Source: Novosphingobium sp. MW5 (GTDB lineage Bacteria; Pseudomonadota; Alphaproteobacteria; Sphingomonadales; Sphingomonadaceae). From it: a stretch of 64,000 bases of DNA. The notes beneath the pieces were generated by a model. That model saw only the letters and a program-made list of their open reading frames with translations, did no database searches and was not told where the DNA came from. The stretch is taken from positions 3,348,001 to 3,412,000 of the forward strand of contig JAPCWB010000001.1 of assembly GCA_025938935.1 (NCBI GenBank). The letters run 5' to 3'. Position 1 is the stretch's first letter. Each line of letters starts with the position of its first letter. This document shows, one piece after another, positions 17,625-26,388 of the stretch. The position numbers and the translations under genes were made by a program.

Positions 17625-18220
17625 GCGCTCCCCTTCCGGACGCCGCGCTCGACCAGCTGTTTCGTAGCGCGCGGACCTATAACGCCTATCTCGACAAGCC
17701 GGTGTCGCAAGAGACGCTGGAAGCGATCTGGGACCTGATGAAATTCGGCCCGACTTCGGCCAATTCGCTCCCGGCGCGGATCGTCTGGTGCGTCAGTGAT
17801 GAGGCGAAGGAAAAGCTGGCCAGCCTCAGCAGCGGCAGCAACGGCGTGAAGATCCGGAAGGCACCGGTTACCGTCATCATTGGCATGGATGTGAACTTTC
17901 ACCACAACCTGCCCGAGTTTTTCCCTCACGCGCCGCAGATGAAATCCATGATGGACGGACTGCCGGACAGTGCGCGTGAAGTGATGGCGCTGCGCAATTC
18001 CTCTTTGCAGGGTGCCTATTTCATCATGGCCGCCCGCGCGCTCGGGCTCGATACCGGGCCGATGTCGGGCTTTGACAATGCCGGGGTCGATGCGGCGTTC
18101 TTTGCCGACATGCCGGGCGTCAAGTCGAACTTCATTTCGACATTGGGCTACGGCGAACCCGGCACTCCGCACGATCGCCTGCCGCGGCCCGACTTCGGGC
18201 GCTTCAACACGCTCGCCTGA
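17621..18220 (+). CDS. Malonic semialdehyde reductase-like nitroreductase (RutE/HadB family)
   Basis: A 199-residue FMN-dependent flavoprotein of the nitroreductase superfamily. It matches the RutE-like malonic semialdehyde reductase branch: an RTYNAYLDKPVS start, MKFGPTSANSLPARIVW for FMN binding, and C-terminal GPMSGFDNAGVDAAFF and LGYGEPG. The reaction would be NADPH-dependent reduction of malonic semialdehyde to 3-hydroxypropionate. No other rut (pyrimidine catabolism) gene is here, so its role may be general aldehyde or nitro reduction. It is coupled to nfuA by ATGA. Confidence 0.85.
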   Translation: MSAPLPDAALDQLFRSARTYNAYLDKPVSQETLEAIWDLMKFGPTSANSLPARIVWCVSDEAKEKLASLSSGSNGVKIRKAPVTVIIGMDVNFHHNLPEFFPHAPQMKSMMDGLPDSAREVMALRNSSLQGAYFIMAARALGLDTGPMSGFDNAGVDAAFFADMPGVKSNFISTLGYGEPGTPHDRLPRPDFGRFNTLA

Positions 18221-18238
18221 ACGCGATTGGGGCGGACC

Positions 18239-18859
18239 TTGCGCACTCTGGTGATCGACAGCGCAACGGAGGCCTGCTCGGCCGCCCTGTTCGAGGGCGG
18301 TGATCTGGTCGCCGGTGACTGGCAGATGCTGGGCCGCGGACACGCGGAATCGCTGGTCCCGATGATCGCTGCGCTCCCCGCCAAGGGCCGCGCTGACCGC
18401 ATCGCCGTCTCACTCGGCCCGGGCAGCTTCACCGGATTGCGTGTAGGTCTTGCGGCGGCAAGGGCGCTGGCGCTGGCGTGGAATTGCCCGGTGCTAGGCT
18501 ATCCGACACTGGCGCTGGTGGCAGCGCAGGCTTTGGATGCGAGCGGCGCACAGGATGTGCTGGTCTGCATGACTGGCGGACACGGCGAGTGGTTCGTCCA
18601 GGGCTTTGACGCCGCGCTGGACAACACCCTGCCACTCGCATCGCTCAAACCCGCTGACGCCGCCACCGCTGCTGAAACGCCGCTTGTCGCTGGAAGCCAG
18701 GCAGAGGCACTCGTCGCCCTGCGCGGCTCGGGAACCGCCATGCCACTCCATCCCGACGCGCGCAGCTTTGGCTTGCTCGATCCGGCACTGCTCACCAGCG
18801 ACATTTCGCTGATTTATGGCCGCGCGCCCGACGCGCGGCTGCCCGGACAGGCGGCGTGA
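18239..18859 (+). CDS. tsaB: tRNA threonylcarbamoyladenosine biosynthesis protein TsaB
   Basis: Partner of TsaD/TsaE in forming t6A37 on ANN-reading tRNAs; cytoplasmic. A 206-residue ASKHA-fold protein beginning LVIDSATEACSAALF with the family motif SLGPGSFTGLRVGLAAARAL. A TTG start is used: the one at 18239 is preferred over a TTG at 18227 because GGGGCGG precedes it and the family begins M-x-L-V-I-D. It overlaps rimI by GTGA, a classical tsaB-rimI pairing. Confidence 0.94.
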   Translation: MRTLVIDSATEACSAALFEGGDLVAGDWQMLGRGHAESLVPMIAALPAKGRADRIAVSLGPGSFTGLRVGLAAARALALAWNCPVLGYPTLALVAAQALDASGAQDVLVCMTGGHGEWFVQGFDAALDNTLPLASLKPADAATAAETPLVAGSQAEALVALRGSGTAMPLHPDARSFGLLDPALLTSDISLIYGRAPDARLPGQAA

Positions 18860-19311
18860 CTGACGATCTCGACCGGATCATGGCAGTGATGCAGGCCGCC
18901 TTCGATCCCCTTTACGGCGAAGCTTGGAACCGCCGGCAGGTCGAAGACGCGCTGGTACTCGGCCACACGCATTACCTTCTCGCGGGACCGGACGGCGAAG
19001 AACCCGGCGAGGGCGAGGCAGTGGGCTTTTCCCTCTCTCGCCATGGCTTCGAGGAAGAGGAACTGCTGCTTTTCGCCGTCAGGCCCGATCACCGCGGCAA
19101 GGGTGTGGGTGCGAGGCTGCTGGCTCGCTTTGCCGAGACCGCAAAGCGGCGCGGGGCCAAGCAGCTCCTGCTGGAAATGCGGCGCGGAAATCCGGCCGAG
19201 CGCCTCTATCGGAGCTTTGGCTTCGGCCAGATAGGCGAACGGCCAAACTATTACCGCCAGAGTAATGGCGAAAGGATCGACGCCATTACTTTTGCACGTC
19301 CACTGGACTGA
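18856..19311 (+). CDS. rimI: GNAT N-acetyltransferase RimI (ribosomal protein S18 alanine acetyltransferase)
   Basis: A 151-residue GNAT-fold acetyltransferase. The acetyl-CoA pyrophosphate loop is VRPDHRGKGVGARLL, followed by GAKQLLLEMRRGNPAERLYRSFGF and RPNYYR, the RimI signature for N-terminal acetylation of protein S18. It starts at GTG 18856, overlapping the tsaB stop. It is the last gene before the separately promoted mucR. Confidence 0.92.
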   Translation: MTDDLDRIMAVMQAAFDPLYGEAWNRRQVEDALVLGHTHYLLAGPDGEEPGEGEAVGFSLSRHGFEEEELLLFAVRPDHRGKGVGARLLARFAETAKRRGAKQLLLEMRRGNPAERLYRSFGFGQIGERPNYYRQSNGERIDAITFARPLD

Positions 19312-19370
19312 ATTCCTGCGCTAACAACTCCGCAATTGTTCATTTCTGGACAAATTTCTGCGCCTCGGTC

Positions 19371-19399
19371 TTGAAAGGACCGGCATTTAGGGACTAGAC
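19371..19399 (+). promoter_or_regulatory. Candidate sigma-70-type promoter of mucR
   Basis: TTGAAA (19371-19376), a 17-base spacer and CTAGAC (19394-19399) form a plausible -35/-10 pair 75 bases before the mucR ATG. An AT-rich stretch just upstream (about 19334-19359) would suit MucR, which binds AT-rich DNA and often represses itself. Seen by eye only. Confidence 0.35.
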
Positions 19400-19473
19400 G
19401 CGCCAAAGTAGCGAGAGGTCGTAGACCCGCACGCTAAGGTAAATCCAAGGTCGCCAAAGAACAGGATGCTACA

Positions 19474-19953
19474 ATGAATACTCCCGAAAATGACATGAAC
19501 GAGACGCTGATCACGCTCACGTCTGACATTGTCGCTGCCCATGTCAGCAACAATAACGTTTCTGCGGAAGAAGTTACCGCACTTATTTCGAATGTTTACA
19601 AGGCGCTTGCCGGTCTTGGCGCTGCTGATGCACCGGTGGTGGAAGCGGCGAAGCCCGCCGTATCGGCGCGCGCCTCGGTCAAGCCGGGCAAGGTCGTCTG
19701 CATGGACTGCGGCATGGAACTGCAGATGCTCAAGCGCCACCTGATGACTCACCACGGCATGACGGTTGAAGATTACCGCGCCAAGTGGAACCTCGCGGCC
19801 GATCACCCGATGGTCGCCCCCAACTATGCCGAACGCCGCCGCGAACTGGCGAAGAAGATCGGCCTTGGCCGCAAGCCGGGCACCAAGATGCCGAAAAAGG
19901 CCCCGGCTGCCGGCGCTGCACCCGCCAAGCGCGGCCGGCCCAAGAAAGCCTGA
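19474..19953 (+). CDS. mucR: MucR/Ros family zinc-finger transcriptional regulator
   Basis: A 159-residue Ros/MucR DNA-binding protein, typical of alphaproteobacteria, controlling exopolysaccharide, motility and surface traits. The N-terminal helical oligomerisation region (about 1-50) is followed by a linker. The zinc finger has C76, C79, H89 and H93/H94 (CMDCGMELQMLKRHLMTHH), then the conserved EDYRAKWNL and RRRELAKKIGLGRK. The C-terminal tail is lysine/proline rich. It has its own candidate promoter and is followed by a strong hairpin terminator. Confidence 0.95.
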   Translation: MNTPENDMNETLITLTSDIVAAHVSNNNVSAEEVTALISNVYKALAGLGAADAPVVEAAKPAVSARASVKPGKVVCMDCGMELQMLKRHLMTHHGMTVEDYRAKWNLAADHPMVAPNYAERRRELAKKIGLGRKPGTKMPKKAPAAGAAPAKRGRPKKA

Positions 19954-19983
19954 AGAGAACCGGCCTAGCCAGTTGCACAAATA

Positions 19984-20020
19984 CCTCGCGGGACTAATAT
20001 CCCGCGAGGCATTTTGTTTT
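19984..20020 (+). terminator. Rho-independent terminator after mucR
   Basis: A perfect 10-base stem (CCTCGCGGGA at 19984-19993 and TCCCGCGAGG at 20000-20009) with a 6-base loop is followed by CATTTTGTTTT. This is the clearest intrinsic terminator in the window and separates mucR from fur. The fur start lies only 14 bases beyond its T-tract. Confidence 0.85.
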
Positions 20021-20033
20021 GGATGGTTACCCC

Positions 20034-20474
20034 TTGCACCAGGCAATCGACATTGAGGCTCTCTGCGCTGAACGCGGTCTGCGCATCACCGACCAGCGCC
20101 GGGTGATCGCCAAGGTGCTGTCTGAAAGCACCGACCATCCCGACGTCGAGAAGCTGCACGAGCGCGCGGTCGCGGTCGATCCGGGCATTTCGATTGCCAC
20201 GGTCTACCGCACAGTGCGACTGTTCGAAGAGGCCGGCATACTTGACCGCCACGATTTCGGCGATGGCCGCGCCCGCTATGAAGCCGCGCCCGAAGCGCAC
20301 CATGATCACATGATCGACGTGGAGAGCGGCAAGGTTATCGAATTCGTCGATCCCGAGCTTGAGGCGCTGCAACGCCAGATCGCGGAAAAACTGGGTTACC
20401 GCCTGGTCGATCACCGGATGGAACTGTTCGGCGTGAAACTGGTGCGCGACGGCGGAGCATCGGGCGAAAGCTGA
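20034..20474 (+). CDS. fur: Fur family transcriptional repressor
   Basis: A 146-residue ferric-uptake-type regulator. The winged-helix DNA-binding domain (residues about 5-80) includes LRITDQRRVIAKVLSE and ISIATVYRTVRLFEEAGI, and the metal-binding HHDHMIDVESGKVIEF follows. The C-terminal CxxC pairs of some Fur proteins are absent, as often in alphaproteobacteria. The TTG at 20034 is favoured because related proteins begin M-H-Q-x-I-D; TTG 20019 is possible. It overlaps plsC by TGATG. It could respond to iron or manganese; sequence alone does not decide. Confidence 0.92.
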   Translation: MHQAIDIEALCAERGLRITDQRRVIAKVLSESTDHPDVEKLHERAVAVDPGISIATVYRTVRLFEEAGILDRHDFGDGRARYEAAPEAHHDHMIDVESGKVIEFVDPELEALQRQIAEKLGYRLVDHRMELFGVKLVRDGGASGES

Positions 20475-21241
20475 TGGTTGCCGCGGTGCAGGCCCCGCGC
20501 CGCCGGTTCGGCCCTTTCGCGCTCCTGCGGATCACGGTCCGTTTGCTGGCTATGGTGGTCCTGCTGATCGCCTGCCTGCTGCCCTATTACGTCTTTGCCC
20601 TGCTGCGCCTGCGCAACCCTTGGCCGCGCTTGTTCCTTGGCGGCATTTGCTCGATCGCCGGGGTTGACCTCAAGGTCAGGGGCGAGCGTCCGAAAGGAAG
20701 CGCATTCCTGATTGCAAACCACGTCAGCTGGATCGACATCCCGGCCATAGCCCGGGCAACCGGCAGCGCCTTCGTGGGCCATGACGGCCTCGCCTCGGTC
20801 CCGCTGATCAAGCACCTTTGTTCGATGAACGACACCGTCTTCATTGCCCGGCATGACCGGACAAGCGTCCACCGCCAGGTGGAAGATGTGCGCCGCGCCA
20901 TCCGTGACACGGGTGCGCTGACGATCTTCCCGGAGGGCACGACCAGCGACGGCACGGGCTTCCTGCCGTTCAAGTCGTCGCTGCTCTCGGCACTCGAACC
21001 GGTGCCGGAAGGGGTCAGCGTGATCCCGGTGCTGCTCGATTTCGGGCCTGAGGCAGCAAGCATTGCCTGGGTGGGCGACGAGCATGGGGTGGACAATTTC
21101 CTGCGTATCCTGGCGCGCCGACGGCCAGTTCAGCTGACGATCCACTTCCTGCCCCCGCTCTCTGGCGAGCAGGTCCACGATCGCAAGGCGATGGCCACAG
21201 CGGCGCGCGAGGCAATGTTGCGCGAGATGCAAAGGCACTGA
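20474..21241 (+). CDS. plsC: 1-acyl-sn-glycerol-3-phosphate acyltransferase (PlsC-type)
   Basis: A 255-residue inner-membrane acyltransferase that makes phosphatidic acid from lysophosphatidic acid. One or two N-terminal helices (residues 17-45, LLRITVRLLAMVVLLIACLL) are followed by motif I, NHVSWID (H83, D88), and motif III, FPEGTTSDG (152-160). The start overlaps the fur stop (TGATG). Other lysolipid acceptors, such as ornithine lipid, are possible. Confidence 0.9.
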   Translation: MVAAVQAPRRRFGPFALLRITVRLLAMVVLLIACLLPYYVFALLRLRNPWPRLFLGGICSIAGVDLKVRGERPKGSAFLIANHVSWIDIPAIARATGSAFVGHDGLASVPLIKHLCSMNDTVFIARHDRTSVHRQVEDVRRAIRDTGALTIFPEGTTSDGTGFLPFKSSLLSALEPVPEGVSVIPVLLDFGPEAASIAWVGDEHGVDNFLRILARRRPVQLTIHFLPPLSGEQVHDRKAMATAAREAMLREMQRH

Positions 21242-21266
21242 AGCAAGCTGTGGGGGCGCTTTCGAA

Positions 21267-22403
21267 ATGAAATTCATCGACAGGCTGGTGCGCGACCTTG
21301 AGTCACCTCGGGAAGTGCGCGGTTTCGGGTCAGGTTGGTTCGCGGGCTTTTTCGCGATCCTGCTGGGCGTGATCGGCCTGTGCTTCGTCGCTGCGCTGCG
21401 CTGGCAGATGAGCTTTGCCATGCCCGAGTTGGCCGCCATCCGGGAATGGGCCGGCTTTCGCACTTTGGTCCATTTCACCCTGCTCGGCTCCTATGCCCTC
21501 GCATTGCTGAGCCTGCTGCTGCGCCCGCACAAGGCACTGGGCCTTACCGCGCTGGCGCTTTCGCTCACCGCCACGGTTCTGGGCGGAGCTTCGGTCCAGC
21601 CGCACGAGACCAACGAATGGGGCATATTCTTCGGCCTGGACTTCTTTGCCGTAAACATGGTCGCCACCGGATTGATGTTCGCGCCGCTCGAACGCTTTGC
21701 CCCGCGCCTGCGCGAACAGCGGCTGTTCCGACCCGAATGGAACGAGGACCTGTTTTATTACCTTGTCAGCTCGATGCTGGTGCAGGTCATCACCTTCCTC
21801 GCGCTGGCACCTTCAAGCTACATCAATCAACATTTCGGCTGGCTTGACGCGACGCGGTCCACCGTGGGCGGCTTGCCGTGGGTCGTGCAATTCCTGCTCG
21901 CCATGGTGCTGACCGACATAGCCCAGTACTGGTTCCACCGTCTGTTCCATCGGATACCTTTCCTCTGGGGCTTCCACGCCGTGCACCACAGCGCAAAGAA
22001 CATGGACTGGCTGGCGGGCGCGCGGATGCATTTCATCGAAATCGTGCTCTTGCGAGGTGTCACCTCGCTACCCTTGCTCACGCTCGGCTTCCTGCCTTCG
22101 GTCATGCAGGCTTATGTCGGCATGGTCTATGTCTATGCCTCGCTGGTCCACGCCAACGTGCGCGGCAATTTCAACCGGCTGGGCAAGTGGGTCGTCGTCC
22201 CTCGCTTTCACCACTGGCACCACGCGATCGAGGAAGAGGGGATCGACAAGAATTTCGCGATCCACTTCCCCCTGCTCGACCGGATTTTCGGTACCTATTA
22301 CTTCCCCGACGATGTCTGGCCGCGAGGATATGGCGTGCCTGAGGAAGTACCCCGGGGTTATCTCGCCCAGGCGCGCTATCCTTTCGTTCGCCCCCGGAGC
22401 TGA
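21267..22403 (+). CDS. Sterol desaturase/fatty-acid hydroxylase superfamily membrane protein
   Basis: A 378-residue polytopic di-iron oxygenase-type protein. About four hydrophobic segments occupy residues 15-185. The eight-histidine cluster follows: HRLFH (HxxxH), FHAVHHS (HxxHH) and FHHWHHA (HxxHH), ligating the di-iron centre. It probably hydroxylates or desaturates a lipid at the membrane. It starts 26 bases after plsC, so the pair may act together on membrane lipid. It separates plsC from miaB, which are often adjacent in related genomes (from memory). The substrate is unknown; hopanoid, carotenoid, fatty acyl or sphingolipid are all possible. Confidence 0.87.
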   Translation: MKFIDRLVRDLESPREVRGFGSGWFAGFFAILLGVIGLCFVAALRWQMSFAMPELAAIREWAGFRTLVHFTLLGSYALALLSLLLRPHKALGLTALALSLTATVLGGASVQPHETNEWGIFFGLDFFAVNMVATGLMFAPLERFAPRLREQRLFRPEWNEDLFYYLVSSMLVQVITFLALAPSSYINQHFGWLDATRSTVGGLPWVVQFLLAMVLTDIAQYWFHRLFHRIPFLWGFHAVHHSAKNMDWLAGARMHFIEIVLLRGVTSLPLLTLGFLPSVMQAYVGMVYVYASLVHANVRGNFNRLGKWVVVPRFHHWHHAIEEEGIDKNFAIHFPLLDRIFGTYYFPDDVWPRGYGVPEEVPRGYLAQARYPFVRPRS

Positions 22404-22450
22404 TCCTTTCCCCTTCAACTGGGCTGCGAATTGGCGTAAGCGCGCCGCCC

Positions 22451-23784
22451 ATGCCTGCTGTTCCGCCCCCCGCACTTACCGCGTCAAAAGCTTCGGCTGC
22501 CAGATGAACGTCTATGATGGCGAACGCATGGCCGAACTGCTTGCCGAACAGGGTATCAGCCTCGCGCCCGAGGGTGAGGAAGCGGACCTTGTCGTGCTCA
22601 ACACCTGCCACATCCGCGAAAAGGCGGCGGAGAAGGTCTATTCCGACATCGGCCGCCTGCGGCGTGAGGACGGCACCTCGCCGCTGATCGCGGTGGCCGG
22701 CTGCGTCGCCCAGGCCGAGGGCGAGGAGATCATGAAGCGCGCGCCTGCCGTGTCGATGGTCGTAGGCCCGCAGGCCTATCACCGCCTGCCCGGCATGATT
22801 GCCGAGGCCGTGGACGGCCGCCGCGCGGTCGATACCGACATGCCGGCAGAGATGAAGTTCGATGCCCTGCCCGCGCGGCGGAAGGTGGGACCGAGCGCCT
22901 TCCTCACCGTGCAGGAAGGCTGCGACAAGTTCTGCACCTATTGCGTCGTGCCCTATACCCGCGGTGCCGAAGTTTCGCGCCCGTTCAAAGACCTGATCGA
23001 GGAAGCGGCGAAACTGGTCGATGCCGGCGCGCGCGAGATCACGCTTCTCGGGCAGAACGTCAACGCATGGATGGGCGAAGATTCAAAGGGTTGTTCGGTC
23101 GGTCTCGACAGTCTTGCAAGAGAGCTTTCCAAGCTCGCGGACCTGCACCGAATTCGTTATACCACCAGCCACCCCAACGACATGACCGAAGGCCTGATCG
23201 CCGCGCATGGCGAGCTGGAAAAGCTGATGCCCTTCCTCCACCTGCCAGTCCAGGCAGGCAGCGACCGGGTGCTGAAGGCGATGAACCGCAGCCACACCCG
23301 CGACAGCTATCTGAAGATCCTCGAGCGCGTCCGCGCGGTGCGGCCCGACATCGCGCTGTCGGGCGATTTCATCGTGGGTTTTCCTGGTGAGACCGATGCC
23401 GAGTTCGAGGAAACTCTGAGCCTTGTCGATGCGGTCGGCTATGCGCAGTGCTTCAGCTTCAAGTACTCGCCCCGCCCCGGAACGCCCGCCGCGACAATGG
23501 ATGGGCAGGTTCCAGTGGAAGTGATGGACGAGCGGCTCCAGCGTTTGCAGGCCGCGCTCAATCGCGATCAGCTGGCTTTCAATAACGCCTCGGTCGGCAA
23601 GCGATGTTCGGTCCTTGTCGAAAGGCGCGGCAAATATGAGGGCCAGTGGCTGGGCAAATCGCCGTGGCTGCAATCGGTACATTTCACCGGTGACGCGGCC
23701 ATTGGCGATCTTGTCGAGGTCGAACTGACCGAGGCGGGCGGGAATTCGCTCGCCGGCCGCCTGTTGCAAGCCGCACACGCCTGA
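22451..23784 (+). CDS. miaB: tRNA-2-methylthio-N6-dimethylallyladenosine synthase MiaB; N-terminal frame disturbed
   Basis: Radical-SAM enzyme adding the methylthio group to i6A37 of tRNAs. N-terminal cluster cysteines are in SFGCQMN, NTCHIRE and AGCVAQ; the radical-SAM CxxxCxxC is in [10 protein letters not shown]; a C-terminal TRAM domain follows. No start codon exists in the conserved frame between the previous stop (22403) and TYRVKSFGC. The only ATG (22451) is in another frame and would join perfectly if the C run at 22466-22471 had one more base, giving 444 residues, the normal size. A one-base undercall is the simplest reading. Nfu upstream may supply its clusters. Confidence 0.9.
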
Positions 23785-23893
23785 ACAGTTTTCCACCACG
23801 GCCCGCAGCACCATGGCTTGCGCGGGCCATCCCGGCGCCTATCTTGATCGGAGTCGGGCCGCAGCCCTGTGGCCCGCGAACCGAAAGGAGCGC

Positions 23894-24913
23894 ATGACCC
23901 GCAAAGCTGCACGCGCCAACAACGTGGCGCATATCCGGTCCGAACCGTCTCAGCGCGCAAGGGCCGAACTGGAATTCGATGAACCCGCCGTCCTCGGCGC
24001 GTTGTTCGGACAGTTCGATGCCAACCTTGTGCAACTGGAAAACCGGCTTGGGGTCTTCATTGCAGCACGCGGCAACCGCATCCAGATCGAAGGCCGAAGC
24101 GATGACGTCGCCCGCGCGCGTGACGTGCTGCGCGGCCTCCACCAGCGGCTGTTGCAGGGGCACGACATCGATTCCGGCGCAGTGGAGTCGCTGATCGCCA
24201 TGTCTGCCGAACCCACGCTCGACGGTATTGTCTCGAAGGAGCTGGAAAGCCCTTCGGTGATGATCCGCACCCGCAAGAAAACCATTGTCCCGCGTTCGAC
24301 CACCCAGATCGAATACATGCAGGCGCTGGCCAGCCGCGACATTATCTTCGCGTTGGGCCCGGCAGGCACCGGCAAGACCTATGTCGCCGTGGCGCAGGCG
24401 GTGAGCCAGCTGATGGCGGGATCGGTCCAGCGCCTGATCCTTTCGCGCCCCGCAGTAGAAGCGGGCGAACGGCTGGGCTTCCTGCCCGGCGACATGAAGG
24501 AGAAGGTCGATCCCTATCTCCGCCCGCTTTACGACGCGCTCAACGATTGCATGCCGCCCGAGCAGGTCGAGCGCCGCATCGCCAGCGGCGAGATCGAGAT
24601 CGCGCCGATCGCCTTCATGCGCGGCCGCACCCTGGCCGATGCCTTCGTCATCCTCGACGAGGCGCAGAACACCACGCCGGCGCAGATGAAGATGTTCCTC
24701 ACCCGCTTCGGCCAGAACAGCCGCATGGTGATCTGCGGCGACCCCAAGCAGGTCGACATTCCCGGCGGTCCGCAGATGAGCGGCCTGAAGGACGCGGTTG
24801 ACCGGCTTGAAGGTGTGGAAGGCATCGCCACGGTACGCTTCGACGCATCAGACGTGGTGCGCCATCCGATCGTCGGGCGGATTGTCGAGGCTTACGAGGG
24901 GAAGGCGGAATGA
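23894..24913 (+). CDS. phoH: PhoH-like ATPase
   Basis: A 339-residue cytoplasmic P-loop ATPase. An N-terminal KH-like region (about residues 20-90, including LENRLGVFIAARGNRIQIEG) precedes the PhoH domain with Walker A GPAGTGKT and Walker B FVILDEAQN. The ATG at 23894 has AAGGAG seven bases upstream; an upstream in-frame ATG at 23813 lies in non-conserved sequence. It is followed by ybeY and corC, the conserved phoH-ybeY-corC arrangement linked to RNA maturation. Confidence 0.94.
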   Translation: MTRKAARANNVAHIRSEPSQRARAELEFDEPAVLGALFGQFDANLVQLENRLGVFIAARGNRIQIEGRSDDVARARDVLRGLHQRLLQGHDIDSGAVESLIAMSAEPTLDGIVSKELESPSVMIRTRKKTIVPRSTTQIEYMQALASRDIIFALGPAGTGKTYVAVAQAVSQLMAGSVQRLILSRPAVEAGERLGFLPGDMKEKVDPYLRPLYDALNDCMPPEQVERRIASGEIEIAPIAFMRGRTLADAFVILDEAQNTTPAQMKMFLTRFGQNSRMVICGDPKQVDIPGGPQMSGLKDAVDRLEGVEGIATVRFDASDVVRHPIVGRIVEAYEGKAE

Positions 24914-24951
24914 GGGTTCCGGCGGCGCTGCCCTTGGCCTAGGGCAACGCC

Positions 24952-25437
24952 ATGGACCTCGAAATCGACATCGACGCGCCCTGGCCGGGCCAGCCCGATT
25001 GGGCCGACCTTGCCTTGCAGGCGGCGGAGGCCGCTGCATCAGTCGCCGCCGAACTTGCCAACCAGCGACTGACCGCCAGCCTGCTGTTCACCTCCGACGC
25101 GGAGGTTCAGGTGCTCAACCGCGAATGGCGGGCGAAGGACAAGCCGACCAACGTTCTGTCCTTCCCGATGATCGAGCGCGACGATTTGCTGGGTCTCGCC
25201 GCCCATGGCGCTCCTGAAATGCTGGGTGACATTGCTCTCGCTTTCGAGACCTGTGCCCGCGAGGCGGCGGACAAGGGCGTGGCGCTGGAACATCATACCG
25301 CGCACCTGATCGTACATGGCCTGCTCCACCTTGCTGGCTACGACCATGAAATATCGCCGGCGGACGCGACCGAAATGGAAGCGCTGGAAACAAAGGCGCT
25401 TGCATCGATGGGCATTGCCGACCCATATTGCGATTGA
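24952..25437 (+). CDS. ybeY: Endoribonuclease YbeY (rRNA maturation factor)
   Basis: A 161-residue zinc-dependent endoribonuclease needed for 16S rRNA 3'-end maturation and ribosome quality control. The zinc motif HGLLHLAGYDH holds the three histidines, and KPTNVLSFP is the conserved substrate-side loop. It is 38 bases after phoH and 42 bases before corC, the usual order, so probably one transcript. Confidence 0.96.
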   Translation: MDLEIDIDAPWPGQPDWADLALQAAEAAASVAAELANQRLTASLLFTSDAEVQVLNREWRAKDKPTNVLSFPMIERDDLLGLAAHGAPEMLGDIALAFETCAREAADKGVALEHHTAHLIVHGLLHLAGYDHEISPADATEMEALETKALASMGIADPYCD

Positions 25438-25479
25438 CCAAAACGCAATTGCCCGCGATTCAGAGGACAGATTTCACCC

Positions 25480-26382
25480 ATGGCCGACCATAATTCCGGA
25501 GAAGCGGACAGTAGACGCTCGCTGCTCGGCAGCCTGCGTTCGATGCTGGGACTGACCCGGGACCAAAGCCTGCGCGCACAGCTGGAAGACGCGATCGACG
25601 AACACGAGGACGATGCCTCACCTTCGCCGGCCGGAGACCTCTCGCCGATCGAGCGGCAGATGCTGCGCAACCTGCTGCACTTTTCCGAACATGACGCCGA
25701 TGACGTAGCCATTCCCCGGCGCGAGATTGTTGCCGTGCCGACCAGCCTGTCCTGGGACGAACTGATCGCCGCCTTTGCCGAACACGGCCACAGCCGCATG
25801 CCGGTCTATGCCGACAACCTCGACGAGGTGAAGGGCATGATCCACATCAAGGACGTATTCCCCTTCCTTGCCGGGGCCAAGGCGCCGCCAAAAGACTGGA
25901 CCACGCTGATGCGGCAGCCGCTGTTCGTGCCGCAATCGCGCAATGCGATCGACGTGCTGGCCGACATGCGCGCCAGCCGCACGCACCTGGCAGTCGTGTT
26001 CAACGAATATTCCGGCACCGAAGGCCTCGTCACCATCGAGGACCTGGTCGAGGAGATCGTCGGCAATATCGAGGACGAGCACGACGACGCGCCGACCGAC
26101 CTGCTGGTACCGCTCGAAGGCGGGATGTGGGAAGCGGACGCGGGTGCGGAACTCGACGACGTCGGTCAGCGCATCGACCCCCGCCTTGCCGAGGTGGAGG
26201 AAGACGTCGACACGCTGGGCGGCCTTGCCTTCCTGCTCGCCGAACAGGTCCCGCCGGTGGGCGCCATGCTAGACCATTCAAGCGGCTGGCGGCTCGAAGT
26301 GGTGGCGGGCAACGAACGCCACGTTACCCGGCTGCGGCTTCACCCGCCCGCACAGCTCGCCGCGGCGAGCGAAGAGGACTGA
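25480..26382 (+). CDS. corC: CorC/HlyC family protein with paired CBS domains
   Basis: A 300-residue soluble CorC-type protein. It contains two CBS domains (about residues 80-200; VPTSLSWDELIAAFAEHGHSRMPVY and SRNAIDVLADMRASRTHLAVV) and a C-terminal transporter-associated CorC_HlyC domain with LGGLAFLLAEQVPPVG. The family modulates Mg/Co transport or membrane integrity. It lacks the membrane DUF21 part, as in E. coli CorC. It ends six bases before the probable lysR start. An lnt gene, which often follows corC, is absent. Confidence 0.92.
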   Translation: MADHNSGEADSRRSLLGSLRSMLGLTRDQSLRAQLEDAIDEHEDDASPSPAGDLSPIERQMLRNLLHFSEHDADDVAIPRREIVAVPTSLSWDELIAAFAEHGHSRMPVYADNLDEVKGMIHIKDVFPFLAGAKAPPKDWTTLMRQPLFVPQSRNAIDVLADMRASRTHLAVVFNEYSGTEGLVTIEDLVEEIVGNIEDEHDDAPTDLLVPLEGGMWEADAGAELDDVGQRIDPRLAEVEEDVDTLGGLAFLLAEQVPPVGAMLDHSSGWRLEVVAGNERHVTRLRLHPPAQLAAASEED

Positions 26383-26388
26383 AGGCTC

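Noticed and set aside
23785..23893. Riboswitch or small RNA in the spacer before phoH
   Set aside because: GGCCCGC/GCGGGCC-type repeats are present but are weak, with long loops and no known aptamer pattern.
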